The notes under the pieces: model-generated
Seen by the model: only the letters and a program-made list of their open reading frames with translations
Told to the model about the DNA's origin: nothing
The model's database searches: none
Assembly: GCF_900105515.1 (NCBI RefSeq)
Contig: NZ_FNSY01000001.1
Coordinates: forward strand, 6,994,001 to 7,058,000
Length of the DNA: 64,000 nucleotides
Direction: 5' to 3'
Origin: Streptomyces sp. 2131.1
GTDB lineage: Bacteria > Actinomycetota > Actinomycetes > Streptomycetales > Streptomycetaceae
Shown here: one piece after another, positions 51,950-61,126 of the stretch
Position numbering within the stretch: position 1 is the stretch's first letter
How the letters are laid out: each line of letters begins with the position of its first letter
Program-made: the position numbers and the translations under genes

Positions 51950-52923
51950 TATTGCAACGGTCTTTTTCATTACGGTTTACCGGTTTCGGGTGGTGTGTGG
52001 CCGCGTTGTTTGTAGTGGCTGATGCGGGCTTGGTGTTGGCGTCTGCGTCGCCAGTGGGACCAATGCAGGACGTGGTTGAGGGGTGCGGGGCGGGGGTGGG
52101 TGAGGCGGTGGATCAGACGTCTGAGTTCGGGGAGGCTGAGAGGGATGAGGTCGGATGATCCGTTTCTGCTTTCCCGGAGTCGAGCTCTTGGGCTCGCAGG
52201 GCGGTGAGGCAAGCGTGGGCGGCCATGGCGAGAGTCATGTGGCGGTGCCAGCCGGGATAGCGGCGGACCTGGTAGTCGTCCAGCCCGCATTCCTGCTTCG
52301 CGGTCTGGAAGCACTCCTCGACCGCCCAACGGCTGCCGGCGACGCGGATCAGCTGTTCAAACGTGGTCCCGGCGGGGCAGTAGGCGATGTAGTAGGAGAT
52401 CTCCCCGGGCCGGCGGACACTGCGGCGGGCGATCACCCAGTGCCGCCGGTCTTCCCGGTGCCAGGGGCGGACCTCGACCCTCGCCCAGTCGAAGACCCGT
52501 GGCCCGTGGGAGCCGTTGCCGCACGAGCGGCGCTTCCATTTCTGCCGCGGCAGAATCATGGAACTAGTCATGAACCGGGTGATCCATGGACCAGCGGGTG
52601 ACCACGGTGTCGTGCCGGGTGGTGGCCAGGACGTGGAAGACATCGGCCCGCTCGAGCTCGGTCCGCCAGCATTTCGAGTAGCCGTAGCCGGCGTCTGCGG
52701 CCACCCACACGAACGGAATCTTCTCCTCGGCCGCCCGGCGGGCCATCGCCCTGGCCATCGCGACCTTGGTATAGAAGACGACTTCGTCGTCGATACCGGC
52801 CCGCCGGCATCGGTCACGGTCATCGGTCCAGGAGGTGGGTAGGTAGAGGCGCCGGTCGATGATCGTTGACGTCGGTGTGGTGGGGGGCCGGGGTGGCTTT
52901 GTCACCTCGCTGAGCCGGAACAC
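51950..52923 (-). pseudogene. IS701-family transposase relic
   Basis: The minus strand reads FRLSEVTKPPRPPT, then FYTKVAMARAMARRAAEEKI and PFVWVAADAGYGYSKCWRTE (catalytic Asp in AADAGYG). In another frame come RVFDWARVEVRPWHREDRRH, ISYYIAYCPAGTTFEQLIRV, AGSRWAVEECFQTAKQECGL (catalytic Glu in VEE) and RYPGWHRHMTLAMAAHACLT. This is the IS701 pattern. The N-terminal third is missing and there is a frameshift near 52560. AT-rich sequence at 51950-51985 may be the right terminus, close to the stop of the TPR gene. Confidence 0.8.
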
Positions 52924-53089
52924 GATCGGGTGACGGTGCTCGACACTCGTGACTGCGGTGCGCCGCCCGGTTTTGACCGGCCTCGCCTCCGCTTTTGCCG
53001 GTCAGCTCAGTGCCAACCCGGAACCGTCCGTGCTGGCCAAGGACAGTGTTGCCCCATACCGCGCGTCTCGCAGGCTGATCGGGGTCGTG

Positions 53090-53290
53090 ATCCGGTGGTC
53101 CGCAGGGTGATCCATTGCTGGGCCGGGAAGTCGTGCAACGCCAGTAGCTCTGCCTTGTCATGGCCGCCCTTCACTACGGCTGTGGGGAACTTCGCGCCGT
53201 ACTGTGTGGCGAACACGACGAGGGCCTCGGCCGCGTGCTCGCGGCCCTCCGCCGTTGTTGAGGAGGAATAGGCCGGCGATGGTGATGAGT
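53090..53290 (-). pseudogene. IS256-family transposase fragment
   Basis: The minus strand reads GREHAAEALVVFATQYGAKF, PTAVVKGGHDKAELLALHDF and PAQQWITLRTT. The block LLALYDFPAExWxHLRTTNPIES is typical of IS256-family transposases; here it stops at LRTT. It overlaps the 3' end of the DMT transporter in another frame. Confidence 0.7.
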
Positions 53291-54123
53291 CCGCCGAGAA
53301 TCGCAATGGGCCGCGGTTGCTCGCCGAGCCAGAGGTAGGAGGCGGCGAGTGTGACCGCGGGGACGAGGTAGAGCGCGGCGGTGGCGGTGGTGACGCTGAG
53401 CTGGGCGACTGCGTAGCCCCAGATGACGAACCCGGCGGCCGATGGCAGAAGACCGAGGAAGACGACCGCGGCGGTCGCACCGACCGGGGCATCGAGCACG
53501 GCCCGGACGGCCCCGGGGGCGAAGGGGACGAGGAGGGCGGTTCCCGCCCACATCGCGTAAGCGGCGACTTCGAGCCCGGTGTAACGGTGCAGGAGGGGCT
53601 TGATCGTCAGGTGGTAGACGGCCTGGCTGCACGCGGCGGCGAGGACGGCCCACGCCGCCGCTGTGTATCCGCTTTCCTTGCCGGACGTGGCGATGAGGGC
53701 CGCGCCGGCCAGGGCGACGAGTGATCCGCCGGTCTTGGCCGGGGTGAACCGTTCGCCCAGGAAGCAGGCCGCCAGCACGGCGCTCATCGCGGGGACGGCG
53801 GCCACGATCAGGCTGGCGGTGCCCGCGGGCACATGGAGTTCCCCCCAGTTCAGCAGTAGCTGGTAGGCGCTCATCCCGGCAGCTCCTGCCAGGGTGATGC
53901 GCCATAGATCTGTGCGCGCTGGGCGGCGCACTCCCATCGACGGGGCGACGGCCGCGAGGGCGAGGGAGGCGCCGGCGAGGCGGAGGAAGGACAGCTGGGA
54001 CGGCCCGTAGCCGTCCAGTGCCACCCGGATCGCGGGAAAGGCGGTGGCCCACAGCAGCACGGTGGCGGCGAGGGCGAGCAGGGTCTTGTTGAGCTTCACC
54101 CCGTCGACTCTGCCGGGTAGCAT
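53158..54123 (-). CDS. EamA/DMT family transporter with altered C-terminus
   Basis: A drug/metabolite transporter with ten membrane spans in two EamA repeats: LLALAATVLLWATAFPAIRV, SQLSFLRLAGASLALAAVAP, GMSAYQLLLNWGELHVPAGT, ASLIVAAVPAMSAVLAACFL and GERFTPAKTGGSLVALAGAA, then AAWAVLAAACSQAVYHLTIK, LLPSAAGFVIWGYAVAQLSV and GEQPRPIAILGGLITIAGLF. The last 31 residues or so, after LFLLNN, are Arg-rich and come from the IS256 fragment on the same strand, so the tail is foreign. Start ATG 54123 or GTG 54099 (MKLNKTLLAL). It is divergent from a LysR gene 49 bp away, its likely regulator. Confidence 0.88.
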   Translation of the reverse strand: MLPGRVDGVKLNKTLLALAATVLLWATAFPAIRVALDGYGPSQLSFLRLAGASLALAAVAPSMGVRRPARTDLWRITLAGAAGMSAYQLLLNWGELHVPAGTASLIVAAVPAMSAVLAACFLGERFTPAKTGGSLVALAGAALIATSGKESGYTAAAWAVLAAACSQAVYHLTIKPLLHRYTGLEVAAYAMWAGTALLVPFAPGAVRAVLDAPVGATAAVVFLGLLPSAAGFVIWGYAVAQLSVTTATAALYLVPAVTLAASYLWLGEQPRPIAILGGLITIAGLFLLNNGGGPRARGRGPRRVRHTVRREVPHSRSEGRP

Positions 54124-54172
54124 GAGTTAGGTCTAGTTATCTTTTCCTCGCTAATCAGATAGGGGATCTTTC

Positions 54173-55087
54173 TTGTTGGATGTCCGCCGACTCCGTGTGC
54201 TGGCCGAGTTCGCCTCGCATGGCACGGTTGCCGCCGCAGCCCAAGCCCTGCATCTCACCGGCCCGGCCGTGTCCCAGCAACTGGCTGTGCTGGAAAGGGA
54301 AGCAGGGGTGCCACTTCTGGAGAAGCGGGGCCGCACCCTTCACCTCACCGGCGCAGGGCGACGTCTCGTGGATCATGCACATGTTCTCCTCGGCAACCTC
54401 GCCGCCGCCGAGTCGGATCTGGCGGCGCTGCGCCACGGCGAACGCGGCACGATCCGCGTCGCGGCGTTCGCCTCCGCCGCCCGCACAATCATCCCCAGTC
54501 TCTGGCCCGAGCCCGGAGTGGCACCGGCCCCGGAAGAGCCGGCCGTGTTCCTGGTCGAACACGAACCCCCGGCGGCGGAAACCGCCCTCGGCCGCCGCGA
54601 GGTCGACATCGCGGTCACCCACTCCTACAGTCTGCTTCCCCGCCCGGTTCCCGCGGGCTGTGAAGAGACGTCTCTGTTCGACGAGCCTGTTCATCTCGTC
54701 CTGCACCCCGCCGACGCCAGCGACTACCGCCTCGCTCCCGGTTCGCAGGCGGACCTGCGCCAGTTCGCCGACGCGCCGTGGCTGCTTCCCGGCCCCGAGA
54801 CGGCCTGCCACGAAATGACACAACGTGCGTGCGGCGCAGCCGGCTTCGTCCCGCGAGCCGCGGCAGTGGCGGGCGACTTCGCTGTTCTGACAGCCCTGGT
54901 CGCCCGCCGCGCAGGAGTCGCTCTCATTCCCCATATGGCCTTGCCGGCCCCCGGACCGAACCTGAGCATCCACACGCTGCGTGTGCCGGTCCACCGGAGC
55001 GTCAATGCCCTCCACCGCTCGGGAACCGGCCGGCAACCCGGCATTCGTCACGTCCTCGAGCGCCTCACCGCACCTCTCGACGGCTGA
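54173..55087 (+). CDS. LysR family transcriptional regulator
   Basis: A 304-aa LysR protein. HTH: LDVRRLRVLAEFASHGTVAA, AAQALHLTGPAVSQQLAVLE and REAGVPLLEKRGRTLHLTGA. The effector domain follows (GTIRVAAFASAARTIIPSLW, ALGRREVDIAVTHSYSLLPR, LFDEPVHLVLHPADASDYRL and VLTALVARRAGVALIPHMAL). Start TTG 54173 or 54176, with GGGGAT upstream. This type (VAAAAxAL, HLTxPAVSQQ) is often divergent from EamA exporters, as here; it probably controls the DMT gene. Confidence 0.9.
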   Translation: MLDVRRLRVLAEFASHGTVAAAAQALHLTGPAVSQQLAVLEREAGVPLLEKRGRTLHLTGAGRRLVDHAHVLLGNLAAAESDLAALRHGERGTIRVAAFASAARTIIPSLWPEPGVAPAPEEPAVFLVEHEPPAAETALGRREVDIAVTHSYSLLPRPVPAGCEETSLFDEPVHLVLHPADASDYRLAPGSQADLRQFADAPWLLPGPETACHEMTQRACGAAGFVPRAAAVAGDFAVLTALVARRAGVALIPHMALPAPGPNLSIHTLRVPVHRSVNALHRSGTGRQPGIRHVLERLTAPLDG

Positions 55088-55310
55088 AAGCAGCCCACTG
55101 GCTCAGCGGCCGCGACGCGGGTCCCGCGCCGAGCCGGTCACCGCAGGATCCGCAGACGGGTTCTGCGGGCACCGGGGCGCCCACGGCTTTCAGCGACGCG
55201 AGGACGTCCGGGCAGTCGGCGTCAGACGCATCCATCTTCGGTGTCTCGGCTCGGGCGGGTCGGGGTCAGACACTGGTTATCGAGCGCACCACGCCCACGA
55301 CCGGCGTGGC

Positions 55311-55856
55311 TCATGAGTCGGGTCGCGAGAGTACCGAGCTGACCGCGGTGACACGGTCGGCCAGGTCGCCAGCAGGGATATCAATGAGCTCGAAACCGAA
55401 CGCGCGGTAGCTCTGTTCGTGGATCTCCTCGAAGACCAGCGATTCCCGGAAGTCGATCCGACGGGCACTGGTGGGCTCACAGAACCCTAGATTGCGGACG
55501 AAGAGCACCTGCCGCTCGTAGATCTCCTCGGCAGTGATCCGCTCGATCTCTGCCGTCAGCGCACGGGATACCGGCTGCCCCAGGTAGGTCGCGAGCGCGT
55601 GTGTGCAGACCGGTGACCGGTCGAACACCTGGACAGAGTCTCGGGAGGGGGCTCCCAGTTGCAGTTGTTTCTGCAGACCGACGACCTCATCGATGAAGGA
55701 TGCCCGTGCCCACGGCTCGCCTTCGCCCTGAGCCTGCGCTCGTGCGATGACGGCGGTCGCGGCCTCCTCGACCACTTCGTAACGGCGCTCTGCCAGGCAC
55801 CGCAGGATCGATGTCTTGCCCGCGCCGGGCGTGCCAGTGAGAATGTACCGCCGCAT
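55311..55856 (-). CDS. AAA family ATPase (small NTP-binding protein)
   Basis: 181 aa from ATG 55856. The Walker A is ILTGTPGAGKTSILR (Lys14). Then YEVVEEAATAVIARAQAQGE, ASFIDEVVGLQKQLQLGAPS and VQVFDRSPVCTHALATYLGQ (Walker B-like Asp in FDRS), then RQVLFVRNLGFCEPTSARRI and FEEIHEQSYRAFGFELIDIP. This is the AAA_28 type of ATPase or kinase-like protein of about 180 aa, complete in length. Function unknown; possibly a nucleoside- or cofactor-related kinase. Stand-alone. Confidence 0.85.
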   Translation of the reverse strand: MRRYILTGTPGAGKTSILRCLAERRYEVVEEAATAVIARAQAQGEGEPWARASFIDEVVGLQKQLQLGAPSRDSVQVFDRSPVCTHALATYLGQPVSRALTAEIERITAEEIYERQVLFVRNLGFCEPTSARRIDFRESLVFEEIHEQSYRAFGFELIDIPAGDLADRVTAVSSVLSRPDS

Positions 55857-56383
<527 letters not shown>

Positions 56384-56903
56384 TCAGCGGACCTGGACGG
56401 ATGCGACCAGGGTGTTCAGGTCTGGCCAGAGCTTCTTATTCGTCTCTGGCAGTACGACCCACAGCACCGAGGGGCGGACCCGCCCGGTGTCGACCACGAG
56501 GACCGCGTTCAGGTCCATCGTGGAGGGCACCCCGCGTTTATGGAAGTGGATCTCGCTGACGAGCAGCCAGGCGTCATGTCCGTCGACCTTCAGCGGCTGT
56601 GAGGCGACGTCGACCAGGATTGCCTGGTCACGGGGGTACTCGTAGCGCCGCCGCTCGTCCATCACCGCGCCTGCCACGCCCCGCAGCTCGCCGGTGCCGC
56701 CGGCTGCGGCCATGATGTCCTCGTCGACCTGCGTGGACTTCACGAGTGCGCGCTGGCGCCCCTCCTGCTTGCGGGTGAAGCCGTCGAAGACCGGATCCAG
56801 CGTTCTGCTCCGGTCCCACGTGCCGGCCCAGCTCCGCGTACTCCAGGGAGGAGTCCGTGACGGTGCCGATGACCGGCGAGCCCTCACCCGGGTAGTCCGG
56901 CAC
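56384..56903 (-). pseudogene. hypothetical protein interrupted by the IS5 element (C-terminal part)
   Basis: The minus strand from the IS boundary reads VPDYPGEGSPVIGTVTDSSL and EYAELGR, then after a one-base shift near 56822 TWDRSRTLDPVFDGFTRKQE, LVKSTQVDEDIMAAAGGTGE, YEYPRDQAILVDVASQPLKV, LLVSEIHFHKRGVPSTMDLN, and VLWVVLPETNKKLWPDLNTL. A soluble C-terminal domain of a Streptomyces membrane-anchored hypothetical protein seems likely. The 5' part is not found beyond the IS (where ridA begins), so insertion was accompanied by loss. Confidence 0.6.
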
Positions 56904-56906
56904 CTT

Positions 56907-57773
56907 AGACCGTGTCCTATGTGGTGAGTCGAGCGAGTCGTTTGTAGCAACAAAGGGTGGCGGCGAGGCCGAGAAAGGCCAGGTAGTTGCGGGGATGGCG
57001 TTCGTAGCGGTGGTTGAGTCTGCGGTAGCCGGTCAGCCAGGACATGGTCCGCTCGATGACCCATCTGCGGCGGCCTAAGCGTTCGCTGGACTCGACTCCC
57101 TTGCGGGCGATGCGGACGCCGATGTGCTTGCCCCATAGCCATTTCCGCAGGTGGGGGACGTCGTATGCCTTGTCCGCGTGGAGACGCTGGGGTTTGAAGT
57201 AGCGGCCGCGGTGGGGGTCGTGTCTCGTTTGGTGACCTGTGATCATGGGCTTCAGCGCGAGGCTGTCGTGGGTGTTGGCCGCGGTGAGACCGACGAGTAG
57301 GGGCAGTCCGTTCGCGTCCGACAGGACGTGCATCTTGGAACCCGGCTTGCCCCGGTCCACGGGGCTCGGACCTGTGAGTTCGCCCCCTTTTTGGCCCTGA
57401 CATGGGCGGAGTCGAGGACGGCCCGGGACAGGTCGAGCAGGCCGGCGTCGTCCATACGGTGCAGGATCTCCTCGTGCAGCCGGCCCCACACACCTGCCCG
57501 CGACCAGATCAGGAACCTGCGGTGAGCCGTCGACTTCGATATCCCGAAGCACGGCGGCAACGCCCGCCAGGCGCATCCGCTGACCAGTACGTAGATGATC
57601 GCGGCGAACAGCGTCTCATCAGGCGTGTCCTGCGTCCCGCCGCCCTGCGGCCGCACCTTCGACGGCGGGATCAGCGGCTCCGCGATCTCCCACAGCCCGT
57701 CCGGAACAATCCAACTCCACGTACCCCGGCCCATGACGAGTCCAACGAACCAACCCCACATAGGACACGGTCT
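56907..57773 (-). mobile_element. intact IS5-family (IS427-type) element, copy 2
   Basis: Same element as 20759-21625, same orientation, with inverted repeats GACCGTGTCCTATGTGG / CCACATAGGACACGGTC. Flanks read CTTA-GACC and GGTC-TAAG, compatible with a TA duplication. Only scattered substitutions separate the two copies (for example GGACTCGACTCCC against GGGCTCGATGCCC), so they moved recently. Confidence 0.9.
56917..57734 (-). CDS. IS5-family transposase (two overlapping frames)
   Basis: As in copy 1, orfA starts at ATG 57734 (MGRGTWSWIVPDGLWEIAEP) and orfB covers KGGELTGPSPVDRGKPGSKM, through HADKAYDVPHLRKWLWGKHI and VIERTMSWLTGYRRLNHRYE to the stop at 56917. The frames meet in the AAAAAGGGGG tract (complement of 57383-57392). 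No inactivating change is seen. Confidence 0.88.
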
Positions 57774-57813
57774 AAGTAGCTTCACGATACCTAGAACGGA
57801 CGAGGAGAGACCC

Positions 57814-58224
57814 ATGACAGTTCACCACTTCACTCCGCACGGCATGCTCCAGCCGGTTCCCTACCACCACGTCGCCGTGGGCACCGGGACGAAGCACGTA
57901 CACGTCAGCGGCCAGATCGCGCGCAGGCCCGACGGAACCCCCGTCGCGCCCGGCGATCTGGCCGGACAGGTCGCTCAGGCGCTGCGCAACACCGCCATCG
58001 GACTGGCGGGCGCGGACGCGACCTTCTCGGACGTGCTGCGCCTGACGTTCTACGTGACCGGGTGGGCGCCGGATCAGATCGGCGACTTCATGGCCGGAGT
58101 GGAGGCCGTAGCCGGCGAGATCGGGCTCCCGATTCCGCTGCCTCCGGCCTCGCTGATCGGCGTCGACTACCTCTTCGAGCCGGATGTGCTCGTCGAGGTC
58201 GAGGCGACCGCCCTCCTGGACTGA
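57814..58224 (+). CDS. RidA family protein (Rid/YjgF-like)
   Basis: 136 aa from ATG 57814 after GAGGAGA. VGTGTKHVHVSGQIARRPDG, GDLAGQVAQALRNTAIGLAG, ADATFSDVLRLTFYVTGWAP and IPLPPASLIGVDYLFEPDVL, VEVEATALL follow the RidA family plan (GxxxxxSGQ, QxxxxLxNxxxxLxxAG, RxTxYV, PAxTxxxVxxLxxPxxLVExxAxA). The Arg of the active site is replaced in P-A-S-L-I-G-V, so enamine/imine deaminase activity is likely but not certain. It lies right beyond the IS5 copy; its promoter may include the IS end. Confidence 0.88.
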   Translation: MTVHHFTPHGMLQPVPYHHVAVGTGTKHVHVSGQIARRPDGTPVAPGDLAGQVAQALRNTAIGLAGADATFSDVLRLTFYVTGWAPDQIGDFMAGVEAVAGEIGLPIPLPPASLIGVDYLFEPDVLVEVEATALLD

Positions 58225-58343
58225 CCTTGCGGGGGCCGACCCGGCTCGGCGGGCGATCCACGAGCGAGCCGCCAGGGTCATGCGGGCGACCTCGAAAGCC
58301 GACGGGCGCACGGCGCGTGGACCCTGAGCTGCCCCGAGCTACG

Positions 58344-58817
58344 TCACGACCGGAGGTTGCCCGCCGCCTCCGGCGTGAGGTGCCGGGCGAGCACGTCCAG
58401 CGCCTCGCCCACCGTACGCAGCGTCTCCGGATCGTCGGTGCCCAGCGCGGTGCTCAGCGCACCGTCGATCCGGGCCGTCCGTACCTCGGCCACCCGCTCC
58501 GACGCCTCGGAGGCCGTACGGATCAGCTGTCGCCTGCCGTCCGCCGGATCGGGGGCGGTGACGAAGGATCCGCTCTCCTTCAGTCTGGCCACGGCGCCCG
58601 ACACCTGGCTCTGGGGCAGACCGGTGCGCGCGGCGATCTCGCTCACGGAGGTGCCCTGGTGCCCCAGGACGTCGCTCAGCACGACCAGGGCCGCCCGGGT
58701 GCCCCCGCGCCGTGCGGCATCGGCGGCGGACGCCGGCTCCGGCAGCGCCTCCTCGCCGATCTTCATCAGGGTCCGCCCGAGGAGGAAGAGCTGTACCGGG
58801 GTCATCGAAGCGCTCAT
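58344..58817 (-). CDS. MarR family transcriptional regulator
   Basis: 157 aa from ATG 58817 (ATG 58805 also possible). VQLFLLGRTLMKIGEEALPE, TRAALVVLSDVLGHQGTSVS, EIAARTGLPQSQVSGAVARL and KESGSFVTAPDPADGRRQLI, RTASEAS make the MarR winged helix (SQVSxxVxxLxxxGxVxxxxxxxDxRxxxI). The divergent partner is the alpha/beta hydrolase at 58959. Between them lie five GATGCATC-type sites, its likely operators, so it probably represses both genes. Confidence 0.9.
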   Translation of the reverse strand: MSASMTPVQLFLLGRTLMKIGEEALPEPASAADAARRGGTRAALVVLSDVLGHQGTSVSEIAARTGLPQSQVSGAVARLKESGSFVTAPDPADGRRQLIRTASEASERVAEVRTARIDGALSTALGTDDPETLRTVGEALDVLARHLTPEAAGNLRS

Positions 58818-58833
58818 GGGCCGACCCTACCTC

Positions 58834-58897
58834 GATGCATCAATGCCGATGCATCTATTTTGATTCATCTGTATTGATGCATCGAAATAGATGCACT
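58834..58897. promoter_or_regulatory. five GATGCATC-type sites at exact 14-bp spacing
   Basis: GATGCATC at 58834, 58848 and 58876, GATTCATC at 58862 and GATGCACT at 58890; the starts are 14 bp apart every time. GATGCATC is itself palindromic. The array fills the marR/hydrolase spacer and probably binds MarR cooperatively. 14 bp is not a whole number of helical turns, so neighbouring sites face different sides of the DNA. Confidence 0.85.
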
Positions 58898-58958
58898 ACG
58901 GTGGGGTCACCCGCCGGCGCCGCCCGCGCCGGCGACCTCACCCCACCAGGAGACCCTG

Positions 58959-59768
58959 ATGTTTCTCGACACCGACGGTGCCACGCTCTACTACGAGGTC
59001 CAGGGCGCCGGCCCCCTCCTGCTCGTCGCCCAGAGCGGCGAGGGTGACGCCGACCGGAGCGCCGACATGGTCAGCCGTCTCACCGACCGGTACACCGTGG
59101 TCACGTACGACCGCCGGGGCCTGTCCCGCAGCACGCTCGCCGACCCGGAGCGCGGCGTGACCATGGAGCAGCACGCCGACGACGTGCACCGGCTGCTGGA
59201 CCGGCTCACCGACGAGCCCGCCTCGATGCTCGGCTGCAGCATGGGTGCCGCGATCGGGCTCCACCTCGCGGTGGCGCACCCCGGTCAACTGCACACCCTC
59301 GTGGCGCACGACCCGGTCTCTCCCTCCCTGCTGCCTGCCGGGCCTCGCGCCGGTCACGCGGCGGAGCTGGTCCACCTGCAGGGGGTGTACCGAGAGGGCG
59401 GGTTGCAGGCCGCGCTCCCTGAGATCGCCCGCGTCCTCGGCATCGACCCGTCCCGCCAGGAGACCGAGCCGGACCTGACGCCCATGCCGCTCACGCCGGG
59501 CCGGGCCGCGAACTTCGGGTTCTTTATCGCACGCGACTTCACTGCTGTGATCGAGGCCGAACTCGACCGGGAGGCGCTGCGGACGTCCCCGGTGCGCATC
59601 GTGCCCGCGGGCGGTACCACCACGGCTCCGGACGTCTTCGTCGGCCGGTGCGCGCGCCGGCTGGCCGACCTGGTGGGGCGGGAGGTCGTCCCGTTCCCCG
59701 GTGGGCACAACGGCAACACCACCCACCCCCGGGCGTACGCCGCACGGCTGCGCGCGGTTCTGGCGTAG
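58959..59768 (+). CDS. alpha/beta hydrolase
   Basis: A 269-aa serine hydrolase. GATLYYEVQGAGPLLLVAQS is followed by TDRYTVVTYDRRGLSRSTLA. The nucleophile elbow is PASMLGCSMGAAIGLHLAVA (Ser94 in GCSMG). DLTPMPLTPGRAANFGFFIA lies in the cap, TTTAPDVFVGRCARRLAD near the acid, and VVPFPGGHNGNTTHP contains the His. An esterase or related hydrolase in the cytoplasm, substrate unknown. It is divergent from marR with a dense operator array, so strongly regulated. This MarR/hydrolase pair is common in Streptomyces. Confidence 0.9.
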   Translation: MFLDTDGATLYYEVQGAGPLLLVAQSGEGDADRSADMVSRLTDRYTVVTYDRRGLSRSTLADPERGVTMEQHADDVHRLLDRLTDEPASMLGCSMGAAIGLHLAVAHPGQLHTLVAHDPVSPSLLPAGPRAGHAAELVHLQGVYREGGLQAALPEIARVLGIDPSRQETEPDLTPMPLTPGRAANFGFFIARDFTAVIEAELDREALRTSPVRIVPAGGTTTAPDVFVGRCARRLADLVGREVVPFPGGHNGNTTHPRAYAARLRAVLA

Positions 59769-59790
59769 GCGTCCGGCGTTCAGCCCGAGC

Positions 59791-60231
59791 TCAGAGCATC
59801 CCAGCGCCCACCGCTTTCGTCGCGGTCGCGGTCAGTGTGAACACGCCCAGGCCTGCGCCACCAGCTACCGCGCCGACGGCGAACACCTGACCGGCACCGG
59901 GGAAGAAGCATGCACCGAGACCTCCGCCTCCCCGTCCCACCTCACCGGCATAGAGGTACGCGGCCGCCACGGCGCGTCGCGTCGGGCGGGCGACCACAAG
60001 GCGGTCGTTGTCTCGCTCAGCCGGGAGAGCTTCTCCCGGGGCCTCGGATCTGTGGGACAGGCCGGCCGTGAGGCGGAGAAACCGCTTCCCGAGCCGGGTG
60101 ACCACGGCTCGGACACTGAAGGACGCGGTGCGGAGGTGGCCCGGGGACCTGCACTTTCGGTACACGAACCCGCGAAATGAACGCGTCGGCCCGGCTTCCC
60201 AATGCGACAGCAGCGTCCCCTGAATCGACAT
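59791..60231 (-). CDS. doubtful ORF (146 aa)
   Basis: An open frame with an Arg-rich N-terminal half and a Gly/Ala-rich hydrophobic end (GACFFPGAGQVFAVGAVAGG, AGLGVFTLTATATKAVGAGM). The ribosome site is weak (GGCGGGAC) and no family is recognised. It may be a small membrane protein or chance. Nothing else in 59769-60290 is supported. Confidence 0.25.
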   Translation of the reverse strand: MSIQGTLLSHWEAGPTRSFRGFVYRKCRSPGHLRTASFSVRAVVTRLGKRFLRLTAGLSHRSEAPGEALPAERDNDRLVVARPTRRAVAAAYLYAGEVGRGGGGLGACFFPGAGQVFAVGAVAGGAGLGVFTLTATATKAVGAGML

Positions 60232-60347
60232 CTTGTCCCGCCTACTCGGTCAAGCAGTCGAAGTTCGGGAAAGAGGAGAATCAGCGTCCCATGAGTGGGT
60301 ACCCGTCCTCTGCGGCCACTCACATACTGCCTGAGGATGGAAGAGTC

Positions 60348-60527
60348 ATGACAGGGGAGACGGAACGCCGGCAAGTCAAACGCTTCTGCAAGGCGTGCGG
60401 CACGCCCGCCAGTGAAGGGAAGCTGTGCGAGAACTGCGGCGCCGTCCTGGGACTGCCCGAGACGGTAGGGCTGGTGGATGACGAGGCAGCCGTGGCGCGG
60501 CGTGTCTTCGAGGAAAGAGACCAGTAG
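60348..60527 (+). CDS. small zinc-ribbon protein (59 aa)
   Basis: ATG 60348 with GGAAG just upstream; ATG 60291 would add 19 residues and has a GAGGAG at 13 bases, so the start is uncertain. A C-x2-C...C-x2-C zinc ribbon is clear: RFCKACGTPASEGKLCENCG. The rest is acidic (LVDDEAAVARRVFEERDQ). A small metal-binding, probably protein-interacting factor. It lies 85 bp upstream of the 102-aa gene on the same strand. Confidence 0.65.
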   Translation: MTGETERRQVKRFCKACGTPASEGKLCENCGAVLGLPETVGLVDDEAAVARRVFEERDQ

Positions 60528-60612
60528 AGCAGGAATGGATGGTCGGTCCTTTCGCGCTCGCGCTGACTCCGGCCCCGCAAATACGGCAGATATAGATCAT
60601 GCAGGAGCCGCT

Positions 60613-60921
60613 ATGACCCGCTTCGTTATCACCGTTCCTGGCACATTCGGCATCGATATCGCTGACTCCACGCGCTCCGCTCTGGAGAGCGCGCTGGCTT
60701 CACGGCACACGGACGTGAGTGAGAGCGAGGGCCTTGACCTGCTCACCCTCAACGAGGACGGCACCTTCTCCGTCCGTCTGGAAGTCGAAGCACCGGATCG
60801 ATATGAGGCCGAGCGAAACGCCAGCCGGATTCTCGCCGCAGCCTTGAAAAGGGCAGGAATTGAAGAATCCGATGCCCCTCTTGGTCCGCCCGCAGTAACA
60901 GGAATCGACAGCGACCTCTGA
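60613..60921 (+). CDS. conserved-looking hypothetical protein (102 aa)
   Basis: ATG 60613 with GGAG six bases upstream. MTRFVITVPGTFGIDIADST, RSALESALASRHTDVSESEG, LLTLNEDGTFSVRLEVEAPD and RYEAERNASRILAAALKRAG form an alternating beta/alpha pattern like a small ferredoxin-like domain. I do not recognise the family. It is convergent with the 522-aa gene at 61127 and follows the zinc-ribbon gene. Confidence 0.6.
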   Translation: MTRFVITVPGTFGIDIADSTRSALESALASRHTDVSESEGLDLLTLNEDGTFSVRLEVEAPDRYEAERNASRILAAALKRAGIEESDAPLGPPAVTGIDSDL

Positions 60922-61126
60922 GTTGCAGCCTCCCTACGGTGACAACCTCTCCGCTCGGGGGCCGTAGTCCGGAGCGCGCCGAAGGCGCAACTGCGCCCCG
61001 CCGCAGCCTCGCCAGTCGGATCAGGTGCGACCGGTCGGGCAGCCGCGGCCGCCCCGCCACCAGCTTCGGCCCTGGCTCGGGCAACAACGGATCGACGAGC
61101 GACCATCAGGCCCGGCCACGCGCGGG
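60922..61126. other. short convergent spacer
   Basis: About 200 bp between convergent genes; no distinct terminator or gene was recognised. Confidence 0.3.
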
